NCBI RefSeq assembly: GCF_002845745.1
Contig: NZ_PIUM01000009.1
Coordinates: forward strand, 90,322 to 154,321
DNA length: 64,000 bases
DNA from: Telmatospirillum siberiense
Lineage (GTDB): Bacteria; Pseudomonadota; Alphaproteobacteria; Rhodospirillales; Magnetospirillaceae
Direction of reading: 5' to 3'
Shown: in pieces, positions 37,793 to 46,469 of the stretch
Layout of the letters: the number at the start of each line of letters is the position of its first letter
How positions within the stretch are numbered: the stretch's first letter is position 1
Position numbers and translations under genes: made by a program
The notes under the pieces: generated by a model
Database searches by the model: none
What the model was told of the DNA's origin: nothing
The model's input: only the letters and a program-made list of their open reading frames with translations

Positions 37793-39433
37793 CTATTGGA
37801 ACGCCACCTCGGCGAAGCTGCGCAGTTTGCGCGAATGCAGCCGTTCCCGTTCCAGGGATTTCAGCGTCTCCAGCGCCTTGAGGCCGATCTCCAGATGCTG
37901 GCCGACCCTTTGCCGGTAGAACTCGCCGGCCATGCCGGCCAGCTTGATCTCGCCGTGCAACGGTTTGTCGGACACGCAGAGCAGGGTTCCGTAAGGAACG
38001 CGGAAGCGGAAGCCGTTGGCGGCGATGGTGGCCGATTCCATGTCCAACGCCACGGCGCGGGACTGGGACAGCATGCGGGTGATGGTGGCGTGGTCGCCGA
38101 TCTCCCAGTTGCGGTTGTCGACGCTGGCCACAGTTCCGGTCCGCATGATCCGTTTCAATTCGGCGCCGCTGCAATGGGTGACCGCGCTGACCGCCTGCTC
38201 CAGGGCGACCTGGATCTCGGCCAGGGCGGGAATCGGAACCCGCAAGGGCAGTTCCTCGTCGAGCACGTGATCTTCACGGGCATAGCCGTGCGCCAGGACA
38301 TAATCACCCAGCTTCTGGGTGCTTCGCAGTCCGGCGCAGTGGCCCAGCATCAGCCAGGCGTAGGGGCGCATGACCGCCACATGGTCGGTGATGTTGCGGG
38401 CGTTGGAGGGGCCGGTGCCGATGTTGATCATGGTGATGCCGCCCCGGTCGGGCTCGACCAGATGGAAGGCGGGCATCTGCGGCGTGCGGACCGGCGCGTT
38501 GCCCTCGGGGCCGGGGGCGCCCAGGCGGGCATTGCGCCAGACGAGGTTGCCCGGTTCGACGAAGGCCTCCGCCATGGAATCGCCGTCCGTCATACGCTCG
38601 CGGCAGATGCGGGCGAAGGCGTCGACGTAGAATTGGTAGTTGGTGAAGATGACGAACTTCTGGAAATGTTCGGGGTCGGTCCCGGTGTAGTGGTAGAGCC
38701 GGTGCAGCGAATAGTCGACGCGGGCCGCCCTGAACAGGGCCAGCGGCAGAGGCGCGCCTTCCGGCGGTTGCAGCGTGCCGTTGACGATGGCGTCGTCCAT
38801 GGTGGCGAGGTCGGGGGTATCGAAGAAGTCGCGCAACGGGCGGTCGCCCGGTCCCATGGAAAAGCCGGTTTCGCTGCTGATGTCGCGGCGATAGGCGAAA
38901 TGCACGGGGATCGGCTCGCTGGATTCGCCGATTTCGACGGATCCCCCGTGATTCGACAGCAGCAGGCCGATCTGTTCCAGAAAATAGCTGTGGTACAGGT
39001 CGGGGCGGGTCACCGTCGTCTCATAGGTCGCCGGGCCGGCGACGAAGCCGTAGGACAGGCTGGTGTCGGCGTGGGTGTGGGTGTCGGCGGTGAGACGTAC
39101 GAAAGGATAGACGGCGCGCACCCGGGCGGTCAGGGTTTCGCCTTTCAGAAAGGCCTCGAAGCGCTCGCGGAGGAACGCCGTGTTGCGGGCGTAGATTTCC
39201 TCCAGACGGGCGACGGCGGCCTCGGCATCGGTAAAAGCCTCCGTTTCGATGCGGGGCGGGGTGAGAAGCTTCGGCACCGTTCGCTTGTTTTGCACGACCA
39301 CTTGAACCTCCGGACAAACCTGGACCGGAACATGGGATGTCCCGGCGCCCCGGCGGGAATCAGCGCCGCCGGCCATTCTTTCGTAGACCCGGCGGGCGGC
39401 AGGCACAACGGAATATGCTGTGACGGTTACCAT
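37793..39433 (-). CDS. amn: AMP nucleosidase
   Basis: 546 aa, longer than E. coli Amn (484). It splits AMP into adenine and ribose-5-phosphate. The C-terminal nucleoside-phosphorylase fold is clear (ITMINIGTGPSNARNITDHVAVMRPYAWLMLGHCAGLRSTQKLGDYVLA, ALDMESATIAANGFRFRVPYGTLLCVSDKPLHGEIK). The N-terminal regulatory domain precedes it. The first ~55 residues do not look conserved and no ribosome site precedes 39433, so the true start may lie inside, for example at 39376. Confidence 0.88.
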   Translation of the reverse strand: MVTVTAYSVVPAARRVYERMAGGADSRRGAGTSHVPVQVCPEVQVVVQNKRTVPKLLTPPRIETEAFTDAEAAVARLEEIYARNTAFLRERFEAFLKGETLTARVRAVYPFVRLTADTHTHADTSLSYGFVAGPATYETTVTRPDLYHSYFLEQIGLLLSNHGGSVEIGESSEPIPVHFAYRRDISSETGFSMGPGDRPLRDFFDTPDLATMDDAIVNGTLQPPEGAPLPLALFRAARVDYSLHRLYHYTGTDPEHFQKFVIFTNYQFYVDAFARICRERMTDGDSMAEAFVEPGNLVWRNARLGAPGPEGNAPVRTPQMPAFHLVEPDRGGITMINIGTGPSNARNITDHVAVMRPYAWLMLGHCAGLRSTQKLGDYVLAHGYAREDHVLDEELPLRVPIPALAEIQVALEQAVSAVTHCSGAELKRIMRTGTVASVDNRNWEIGDHATITRMLSQSRAVALDMESATIAANGFRFRVPYGTLLCVSDKPLHGEIKLAGMAGEFYRQRVGQHLEIGLKALETLKSLERERLHSRKLRSFAEVAFQ

Positions 39434-39546
39434 TCATCGCAGTGCATGATTAATTTCATCATATTTTTCTATTTGCCCGCTTAAATAAGGGCGGCGCATG
39501 CTGAGCCCCGCGCGATGAAATCTCCTGACAGCGGGAAACGTGAAAA

Positions 39547-40605
39547 ATGGACTATCGATTTCTGGGACGTTCCGGGCTGAAAGTTTCCACCCTGACCATG
39601 GGAACGATGACCTTTGGAGGAAAGGGGCATTTCGCCAAGGTGGGCGGTGTCGACTTGGACGAAGCGCGCCGGCTGACCGACCTTTGCATCGATGCGGGGG
39701 TCAATCTTATCGACACGGCCAACCGCTATTCGGATGGGCTGGCCGAGGAGATGGTCGGCGAGATCCTGGGGGGCAGGCGCAAGGGCGACGTGCTGATCGC
39801 CACCAAGGCCCGCATGCGGGTGGGCGATGGGCCGAACGACTGCGGCGTGTCGCGCTACCATCTGATTCGCGAATGCGAGAAAAGCCTGAAGCGTCTCAAG
39901 ACCGACGTCATCGACATCTATTTCATGCATGAGTGGGACGGGGCCACGCCGCTCGAAGAAATGCTGGAAGCCCTCGATACCCTGGTGCATCAAGGCAAGG
40001 TTCGCTACATCGGCTGTTCCAACTATGCCGGCTGGCATGTGATGAAGTCGCTGGCCGTCAGCGAGCGGGATCGCCGCCAGCGTTTCGTCACCCAGCAGAT
40101 CCATTACACGTTGGAAGCGCGCGAGGCCGAATACGAATTGTTGCCGATCGCCGTCGATCAGGGCCTGGGCGTTCTGGTGTGGAGCCCGTTGGCCGGCGGT
40201 CTGCTGTCGGGAAAATATCGGCGCGATCAGGCCGACCCCGCCGGAACCCGCCGCGTTGCCGGCTGGACGGAACCGCCGATCCGCGACGAGGAGCGCCTGT
40301 GGACGATCGTCGACGCCCTGGTCGGGATCGCCGACGCCCGCGGCGTATCCGCCGCGCAGGTGGCGCTCGCCTGGCTTCTGGGGCGTCCGGCGGTGACCTC
40401 CCTCGTCATCGGCGGTCGCAGCGAGGCCCAATTCAAGGACAATCTGGCCGCCGCTCAACTCGTTCTCACCGACGAGGAGCGGAACCGCCTCGATGCGGTC
40501 AGCAGGCCGCCTCTGCTCTATCCCTATTGGCATCAATTGAGCACGGCCAGGGACCGGCTCGGCCCGGCGGATATGGCCCTGCATGCCGGTTTCCTGCAAG
40601 GCTGA
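39547..40605 (+). CDS. Aldo/keto reductase
   Basis: 352 aa. The AKR catalytic tetrad is visible: Asp and Tyr in NLIDTANRYSDG, Lys in LIATKARM, His in IYFMHEWDG. The NADPH-binding C-terminus is SLVIGGRSEAQFKDNL. It begins 113 bp from the divergent amn gene. It belongs to the AKR group with YajO/YhdN-like members. Substrate unknown. Confidence 0.9.
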   Translation: MDYRFLGRSGLKVSTLTMGTMTFGGKGHFAKVGGVDLDEARRLTDLCIDAGVNLIDTANRYSDGLAEEMVGEILGGRRKGDVLIATKARMRVGDGPNDCGVSRYHLIRECEKSLKRLKTDVIDIYFMHEWDGATPLEEMLEALDTLVHQGKVRYIGCSNYAGWHVMKSLAVSERDRRQRFVTQQIHYTLEAREAEYELLPIAVDQGLGVLVWSPLAGGLLSGKYRRDQADPAGTRRVAGWTEPPIRDEERLWTIVDALVGIADARGVSAAQVALAWLLGRPAVTSLVIGGRSEAQFKDNLAAAQLVLTDEERNRLDAVSRPPLLYPYWHQLSTARDRLGPADMALHAGFLQG

Positions 40606-40903
40606 CCGGCCGGATCGTTCCGTTCGCTCCTTCCTTGTCCGGCATCCCGCCGATGCCATGTGATGCCGGACGGGCCGGCCTCTGATTATTCACGATTCGT
40701 GTTCACGGCTTCCATAACATCGCCGATAATATCCACAAAAATTATAAGTATAATTTCTCCTCGAAGACCGAAAGCAATCGGTTCGGACGGGGAGGAAGAC
40801 CAAGACCGGGGATGGCCATCGCGGCGCTTTCAAGCGCGGCCCCTCCCCGCCGGTTCTCCTCGGCCGCCTCCGGCAGCACCGAGTTCTATGAGGAGTAACC
40901 GAC
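40606..40903. other. Region upstream of the tartrate operon, no gene
   Basis: The 298-bp stretch contains no credible gene. An AT-rich part (40725-40755) contains a good -10 box TATAAT (40749-40754) that could serve ttdA, but no matching -35 box, suggesting an activator. AGGAG at 40891-40895 is the ttdA ribosome binding site. Confidence 0.45.
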
Positions 40904-41803
40904 TTGGACAAAACCGCGGCATCACAGACGCTGACAGACATCATGGCCAAGTTCACCGCCTACATCGGGAAGCGTCTGCCGACCGATGTTCGCGAAAAGC
41001 TGGCGGAACTGAAGGCAGCGGAAACCCAGCCCCTGGCCTGCGCCATCTATGATTCGATGGCGGAAAACCAGGAGCTGGCCGACAAACTGGACCGGCCGTC
41101 GTGCCAGGACACCGGCGTCATCCAGTATTTCATCACCGCCGGATCGAACTTCCCGTTCCTGGGAGAGTTGGAGGGCTGCTTGCGTCAGGCGACGGCGGAG
41201 GCGACGAAGAACGCTCCCTTGCGCCACAACGCGGTGGAAACCTTCGACGAGAAGAATACCGGCAACAATACCGGTGATCGCGTCCCCTGGCTGGATTGGG
41301 AGATCCTTCCCGGCGACGACGGGGCGACCATCGACGTCTATATGGCGGGGGGCGGCTGTACCCTTCCCGGCTCGGCCAAGGTGCTGATGCCGGGCGAGGG
41401 GTATGAGGGGGTTACCGACTTCGTTTTCGACGTGATCACCAACCGTGGCGTCAACGCCTGTCCGCCGCTGCTGGTCGGCGTCGGCGTTTCGACGGCGGTG
41501 GAAACGGCGGCCCGCCTTTCGAAGAAGGCGCTCATGCGTCCCGTCGGCTCGCACCATCCGAACGCATTGGCCGCCGGGATGGAAAAGCTTCTGGAGGACG
41601 GGCTGAACGAAATCGGCATCGGTCCCCAGGGCCTGAGCGGCAATGCCAGCGTCATGGGCGTGAACATCGAATCCTCGGCGCGCCATCCCTCGACCATCGG
41701 CGTCGCCGTTTCCACCGGATGCTGGGCTCACCGGCGCGGGAAGATCCGCATCAAGGCGGATCTGTCCTACGAGATTCTGTCGCATAAAGGAGCCGTGCTG
41801 TGA
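40904..41803 (+). CDS. ttdA: L(+)-tartrate dehydratase alpha subunit
   Basis: 299 aa, TTG start 8 nt after AGGAG. Class I Fe-S hydro-lyase converting L-tartrate to oxaloacetate. It is very close to E. coli Ttd[14 protein letters not shown] (first cluster Cys), [84 protein letters not shown]. It overlaps ttdB by 4 bp. Confidence 0.93.
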   Translation: MDKTAASQTLTDIMAKFTAYIGKRLPTDVREKLAELKAAETQPLACAIYDSMAENQELADKLDRPSCQDTGVIQYFITAGSNFPFLGELEGCLRQATAEATKNAPLRHNAVETFDEKNTGNNTGDRVPWLDWEILPGDDGATIDVYMAGGGCTLPGSAKVLMPGEGYEGVTDFVFDVITNRGVNACPPLLVGVGVSTAVETAARLSKKALMRPVGSHHPNALAAGMEKLLEDGLNEIGIGPQGLSGNASVMGVNIESSARHPSTIGVAVSTGCWAHRRGKIRIKADLSYEILSHKGAVL

Positions 41804-42408
41804 AAAAGACGCTGACGACCCCCATCAGGGATGAGGACCTGGAATCGCTCAATGTCGGTGACGTGGTCTATCTGACCGGACATCTGGTGACCTGCCGCGA
41901 CGTGGCCCACCGACGCCTGATCGAATTGAAGCGTGAATTGCCGGTGGACCTCAAGGGCCTGGCCATCTTCCATGCCGGCCCGATCGTCCGCAAGAAGGAC
42001 GAGGAACATTTCGAGATGGTCTCCATCGGCCCGACCACCAGCATGCGGATGGAGAAGTTCGAAAAGCAGTTCATCGAGGAGACCGGCGTCAAGCTGATCG
42101 TCGGCAAGGGCGGCATGGGGCCGGAAACGGTCGAGGGCTGTAAGACCCACAAGGCTGTGCATGCGGTTTTTCCCGGCGGTTGCGCCGTGGTCGCCGCGAC
42201 CAGGGTCGAAGAGATCGAGCGGGCCGAATGGCAGGACCTCGGCATGCCGGAAACGCTCTGGGTCAATCGCGTCAAGGAGTTCGGCCCCCTGATCATCTCG
42301 ATCGACACCAAGGGCAACAATCTCTTCGAGCGGAACAAGGCCAAGTACAACGAGAAGAAGGGCCCGATCGTCGAGAGGATCAAAAGCCAGGTCCGTTTCA
42401 TCAAATAG
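41800..42408 (+). CDS. ttdB: L(+)-tartrate dehydratase beta subunit
   Basis: 202 aa, the TtdB length. Nearly canonical: [80 protein letters not shown], and [21 protein letters not shown]. It forms the alpha2beta2 dehydratase with TtdA. ATGA overlap with ttdA gives coupled translation. Confidence 0.93.
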   Translation: MKKTLTTPIRDEDLESLNVGDVVYLTGHLVTCRDVAHRRLIELKRELPVDLKGLAIFHAGPIVRKKDEEHFEMVSIGPTTSMRMEKFEKQFIEETGVKLIVGKGGMGPETVEGCKTHKAVHAVFPGGCAVVAATRVEEIERAEWQDLGMPETLWVNRVKEFGPLIISIDTKGNNLFERNKAKYNEKKGPIVERIKSQVRFIK

Positions 42409-42525
42409 GCTGCGGATGGGAAGCGCGCGGTGGTGATCGGCCGGCCCCGTGCTTCCCGATGCCGGCCGTCCCAGGCTCCATGTCGTGAAGCTTAAAAATC
42501 AAAAAAAACGCCGCGAACGGGTGCT

Positions 42526-42547
42526 TTCCCGCTTCGCGGGAAGGAGG
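42526..42547 (+). promoter_or_regulatory. Hairpin overlapping the ttdT ribosome binding site
   Basis: TTCCCGC-TTC-GCGGGAA (42526-42542) ends inside the strong Shine-Dalgarno AAGGAGG (42541-42547) that precedes the transporter start at 42557. Stem formation could limit its translation relative to ttdAB. The Shine-Dalgarno also decides the start over a frame open further upstream. Confidence 0.5.
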
Positions 42548-42556
42548 GCGTTTGCC

Positions 42557-43975
42557 ATGAACGGAAAATTGCTGATGAACGTCATGCCGCCTTTGGTGGT
42601 TTGGGCCGCCTTGCTGGCGGCCCCGGCGCCGGAAGGACTATCGCCGTCCGCCTGGCATTATTTCGCGATGTTCGCCGCGGTGATCGTTGGACTGATTCTT
42701 GAGCCGGTGCCGGGATCGATCATCGGACTTTTGGGCGTTTCGCTCGCCGCCGCCTTTCATCTGGTTGGAACACCTTCCGAATCGGTCAAGTGGGCGTTGT
42801 CGGGATTTTCCAACAGTACGGTGTGGCTTATCTTCGTCGCCTACATGTTCGGTCTCGGTTATGAAAAAACCGGATTGGGGCGGCGCATCGCGCTGACGTT
42901 GGTCCGGTTCCTTGGGAAAAAAACGCTCGGGCTGGGCTATGCCGTGGCCCTGTCGGATTTCTGTCTTGGCCCCTTCATGCCGTCGAATACGGCGCGCAGC
43001 GGCGGCACCATTTATCCGATCGTCAGGAACATTCCTGAAATATTCGGCTCCTTCCCCGGTGAGACCGCCCGCAAGATGGGCGCCTACCTGATGTGGACGG
43101 GATTGGCCACCTGCGCCGTCACCAGCACGCTGTTCCTGACGGCGAACGCTCCCAATCTGCTCGGGCTGGAACTGGTCGGCAAGACCATGAAGGTGGGCGT
43201 CACGTGGCGGGAATGGCTGCTGGGCATCCTACCGCTGGGAATGATCTTTTTCCTCGCCGTGCCGTTGATCACCTATTGGCTTTATCCGCCGGAGATAAAA
43301 ACCTGCAAGCAGGCCGAGTCCTGGGCGATCGAAGAGTTGTCGAAAATGGGCGGCGTCACGAGAAAGGAAATTCTCATGATGACGCTGGCCATCGTCGCCT
43401 TGATCCTTTGGATCTTCGCCGGGGCCTGGATCGACGCGACGATGGTCGCCATCGCCGTTCTCGTCGTCATGATCCTGACCGGCGTCATCGCCTGGAACGA
43501 TCTTCTGGGTTATCGGCAGGCATGGAACATGCTGATCTGGTTCGGAACCCTGGTCGCGCTGGCGGACGGTCTCAAGATCGTCGGTTTTCTGAAGTGGTTC
43601 GCAGGCGCCACGCAAGGCCTGACGCAAGGATTGCCGATCTTTTGGGTGATCGTGCTGATGGTGGCCATCTATTATCTCGTCCACTACATGTTCGCCAGCC
43701 TGACGGCGCATGCGACGGCCCTGTTGCCGGTGTTTCTGGCCGCCGTCGCGGCCATCCCCGACATGCCCCTGAAGACGATCGCCATGTTGCTTTGCTATAC
43801 CTCGGGGATCAGTTGCCTGCTGACCCCCTACGCCAGCGGCCCCAGTGCCATCTATTACGGAAGCGGCTATATCGAGCGAAAGGATTTCTGGCGTCTAGGC
43901 GCCGTCTTCGGCGCATTGTTCCTGATGCTTTTTCTGCTTCTGGAGGTTCCTTATCTGCAGTGGCTCCTCTCGTGA
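42557..43975 (+). CDS. ttdT: DASS-family L-tartrate (dicarboxylate) transporter
   Basis: 472 aa, 11-12 membrane helices, DASS/CitT/SdcS family with SFSNSTVWLIFVAYMFGLGYEKTGLGRR, FCLGPFMPSNTARSGGTIYPI (SNT motif) and MFASLTAHATALLP. It follows ttdAB, and E. coli TtdT (a tartrate/succinate antiporter) belongs to this family, so tartrate uptake with succinate exchange is the likely job. Confidence 0.88.
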   Translation: MNGKLLMNVMPPLVVWAALLAAPAPEGLSPSAWHYFAMFAAVIVGLILEPVPGSIIGLLGVSLAAAFHLVGTPSESVKWALSGFSNSTVWLIFVAYMFGLGYEKTGLGRRIALTLVRFLGKKTLGLGYAVALSDFCLGPFMPSNTARSGGTIYPIVRNIPEIFGSFPGETARKMGAYLMWTGLATCAVTSTLFLTANAPNLLGLELVGKTMKVGVTWREWLLGILPLGMIFFLAVPLITYWLYPPEIKTCKQAESWAIEELSKMGGVTRKEILMMTLAIVALILWIFAGAWIDATMVAIAVLVVMILTGVIAWNDLLGYRQAWNMLIWFGTLVALADGLKIVGFLKWFAGATQGLTQGLPIFWVIVLMVAIYYLVHYMFASLTAHATALLPVFLAAVAAIPDMPLKTIAMLLCYTSGISCLLTPYASGPSAIYYGSGYIERKDFWRLGAVFGALFLMLFLLLEVPYLQWLLS

Positions 43976-43978
43976 GGA

Positions 43979-44000
43979 GGCTCGTACTTTAGGACGAGCC
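43979..44000 (+). terminator. Small hairpin after the tartrate operon
   Basis: GGCTCGT and ACGAGCC form a 7-bp stem a few bases after the transporter stop. No T-tract follows, so termination strength is doubtful. Confidence 0.4.
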
Positions 44001-44076
44001 CGCCACCTTCGATTGACCGGTCCTCCCCGGGGGCGGAAAGTTTCCTCTGGCCAAACTTGTCGTGGGGGAGGATCGC

Positions 44077-44595
44077 ATGGGCAGGACGGCGACGTGGCGC
44101 TTGGCGGCGCTGTCCGCGATGGGGCTGGTGCTGACCCTGACGCCCTTGCGTTTGGCGGCGGAAGACGCGGCGTCAAAGACGATCGCCGTCGCCGAATTCG
44201 ATTATGTCGACACGTCCGGCGAAATTCATGACCAGCGGGACATTCATGCCTCGCGTGTCAGGTCATTTTCGGAAGGGCTGCGAAGCGACCTTGCGCAAGG
44301 CGGGGGCTATCGCGTCGTCATGCTCGACTGCCGGGCCGCCTGCAAGGCCCTCGAGTCCAATCCGGCGGGGCTCCTGGCCGAGGCGCGCCGCGAAGGCGCC
44401 GACCTCCTGGTCTTCGGGGGCATCCACAAGCAGAGCACGCTGATCCAATGGCTGAAGGTCGAGGTCATCGATCTCAGGACCCAGGTCGTCGTCTTCGACC
44501 GCCTGATGTCGTTTCGCGGCGACGACGACGCCTCCTGGCAGCGGGCCCGGGAGTTTTTGGCCAGGACGCTGGTGAGTGAACGCCCGGTCCCGTGA
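44077..44595 (+). CDS. Exported DUF2380-like protein
   Basis: 172 aa. The start at MGRTATW follows GGGGGAGG. A signal peptide (LAALSAMGLVLTLTPLRLAAE) precedes a compact domain: IAVAEFDYVDTSGE, LRSDLAQGGGYRVVMLDC, EGADLLVFGGIHKQSTLIQWLKVEVIDL. This is the DUF2380 pattern of periplasmic proteins related to TolB-N-like or CsgG-like nucleation folds. Function unknown. Confidence 0.75.
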   Translation: MGRTATWRLAALSAMGLVLTLTPLRLAAEDAASKTIAVAEFDYVDTSGEIHDQRDIHASRVRSFSEGLRSDLAQGGGYRVVMLDCRAACKALESNPAGLLAEARREGADLLVFGGIHKQSTLIQWLKVEVIDLRTQVVVFDRLMSFRGDDDASWQRAREFLARTLVSERPVP

Positions 44596-44607
44596 GGCCT
44601 GTCGGTT

Positions 44608-45522
44608 TCAGGCGGCCCTTGGAAGGTGGGCCAGGCGTCCGGGAAGGCTGTGGCCCAGTTTCTCTTCCAGCGTGATGGCCAGGTCGGCCAGTTTGCGCCA
44701 GTCGATACCCGTCTCCACGCCCATTTCCTGAAGGGCGTAGACGGCGTCCTCGGAGGCGATGTTACCGGCCGCCTTCGGGATGAAGGGGCAGCCGCCGAGG
44801 CCCCCCAGGCTGCTGTCGAAGAGGGTGACGCCGGCCTGCAGCCCGGCCACCATATTGGCGATGCCCAGTCCCCGCGTGTCGTGCAGATGCAGGGACAGCG
44901 TGACCCGGGGCGAGACGGCGGCGCGGACCTTGGTGACCAGTTCGATGATGGATTTCGGGTTGGCCAATCCCGCCGAGTCGGCCAGGTTGATCTCGTGCGC
45001 GCCCAGGCTGTCGTAAAGCCGGGCGATGTCGCAGACCACGTCGGTCGAGATCGCGCCCTCGTAGGCGCAACCGAACGCCGACTGGATGCCGCCCCGCGTG
45101 GTGACGCCGGCGGCCACCGAATTGGAAATCATTTCGCGGATATGGACCATGCTGTCGGCCAGCGACCGATGGGTATTCTTCTGGCTGTGCGTCTCGCTCG
45201 CCGAGATGGATACGCTCAAATGCGAGACGTTGCATTTCAAGGCGCGTTCCAGCCCCTTCAGATTGAGGACCAGGGCGGTGTAGACGACACCGGGAGTGCG
45301 CTCCAATTCCTGGAAGACCGCGTCGGTGTTGGCCATCTGCGGGACCCATTTGGGATGCACGAAGGAGCCGACCTGAATCCGGCGCATCCCTGCCGCTTCC
45401 AGCCCCTTGACGAATTGCAGGATCTCAGCGACCGAAAGTTGGGTCTTCTCGATTTGCAGGCCGTCTCTTAAGGCTTCGTCTTCTAGGATGACGCTTTTCG
45501 GAAGATCGAACATCTTGGGCAC
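44608..45522 (-). CDS. HMG-CoA lyase-like enzyme (pyruvate carboxyltransferase family)
   Basis: 304 aa TIM barrel. DEALRDGLQIEK (metal/active-site Arg-Asp), HLHDTRGLGIANM (metal His) and GLGGCPFIPKAAGNIASED (catalytic Cys loop) match HMG-CoA lyase (MvaB/YngG). It would cleave a 3-hydroxy-3-methylglutaryl-CoA-like ester into acetyl-CoA and a ketoacid. Start GTG at 45522 or ATG at 45513. The palindrome at 45606-45628 lies between it and the TetR gene. Confidence 0.85.
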   Translation of the reverse strand: MPKMFDLPKSVILEDEALRDGLQIEKTQLSVAEILQFVKGLEAAGMRRIQVGSFVHPKWVPQMANTDAVFQELERTPGVVYTALVLNLKGLERALKCNVSHLSVSISASETHSQKNTHRSLADSMVHIREMISNSVAAGVTTRGGIQSAFGCAYEGAISTDVVCDIARLYDSLGAHEINLADSAGLANPKSIIELVTKVRAAVSPRVTLSLHLHDTRGLGIANMVAGLQAGVTLFDSSLGGLGGCPFIPKAAGNIASEDAVYALQEMGVETGIDWRKLADLAITLEEKLGHSLPGRLAHLPRAA

Positions 45523-45605
45523 CCATCATCATGACTGTCGAAGGAACGCGCCGACGGCGCGAGGAATTTGTCTGAACCGATCTTAAGGGATTGGAGCATC
45601 TTTTC

Positions 45606-45628
45606 AAATTGGAAAATAGTTCCAATTT
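45606..45628. promoter_or_regulatory. Perfect palindrome, putative TetR operator (site A)
   Basis: AAATTGGAA-AATAG-TTCCAATTT is a perfect 9-5-9 dyad in the divergent region between the HMG-CoA-lyase-like gene and the TetR gene. Related dyads with a GGAA-N5-TTCC core precede two other units of the island (49225-49247, 51850-51872). Confidence 0.75.
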
Positions 45629-45751
45629 TAACTTCATACCCCCACCCAAAGGGGGAGGGTGACGGCCTGAACGTCAATATGTTAACCTTTATGACACACC
45701 CCTATGGGCGAGAAATAATATTTTATTGCGCTGTGCGCGGAGAATAAAACG

Positions 45752-46417
45752 TTGCCTGAAGATAAGACTCAAAAAAAGCCAAGGATTAGAAAAAATAATC
45801 CTGAAATGACAAAAGAGAGCATTATTATCGCGGCAACGGAAGAATTTGCAAATTATGGTCTGACGGGTGCCCGGGTTGACGCGATTGCAGCGCGAACTCG
45901 GACGGCAAAGCGGATGATATATTACTATTTTGGCAGCAAGGAGGAACTGTTTAATGCCGTCCTGGAGCGCGCCTATAGTTGCATCCGGGCGGCCGAACGA
46001 GGGCTCAATTTGGACCGTCTCCCTCCGAAACAGGCCATTCAACGACTTGTGGAGTTCACCTTCGACTACGAAGAGGCCAATGTCGATTTCATCCGGCTCG
46101 TCGCCATCGAAAATACCCATCGTGGTGAGCACATCTCAAAGTCGGAAGCGATTAAGGATTTGAATATTCCGATTATTGGAGAGCTTAAATCAATACTTGA
46201 GCGTGGGCAAAGTGATGGCGTTTTTAGAAGTGATATAGATCCTCTCGATCTGCATTATTTAATATCTTCATTCTGTTTTTTTCGTGTTTCCAATCAATAT
46301 ACGCTGCGTGCCATCTTCCGGCGCGACATGTTCGACCCCGATGTCCGTGGCGTCCATAAACAGATGCTGGTCGACGCCGTTCTCGGCTATCTGACGAAAG
46401 GCTGCGCGTCATCTTGA
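45752..46417 (+). CDS. TetR-family transcriptional regulator
   Basis: 221 aa from a TTG start preceded by CGGAGA. N-terminal HTH: KESIIIAATEEFANYGLTGARVDAIAARTRTAKRMIYYYFGSKEELFNAVL. The ligand domain resembles RutR-like/TetR C-terminal families (EEANVDFIRLVAIENTHRGEHI). The gene is AT-richer than its neighbours, hinting at separate ancestry. It is a candidate for binding the GGAA-N5-TTCC dyads of this island. Confidence 0.88.
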   Translation: MPEDKTQKKPRIRKNNPEMTKESIIIAATEEFANYGLTGARVDAIAARTRTAKRMIYYYFGSKEELFNAVLERAYSCIRAAERGLNLDRLPPKQAIQRLVEFTFDYEEANVDFIRLVAIENTHRGEHISKSEAIKDLNIPIIGELKSILERGQSDGVFRSDIDPLDLHYLISSFCFFRVSNQYTLRAIFRRDMFDPDVRGVHKQMLVDAVLGYLTKGCASS

Positions 46418-46469
46418 AAAAGTTCCCTGTCCCGACCGAGGTCGGGACAGGGAAAGTTGGGACAGGCCG

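Noticed and set aside
36478..37919. Long frames on both strands over the UbiD gene
   Set aside because: They are shadows in high-GC sequence; only the 461-codon minus frame has conserved UbiD motifs and a ribosome site.
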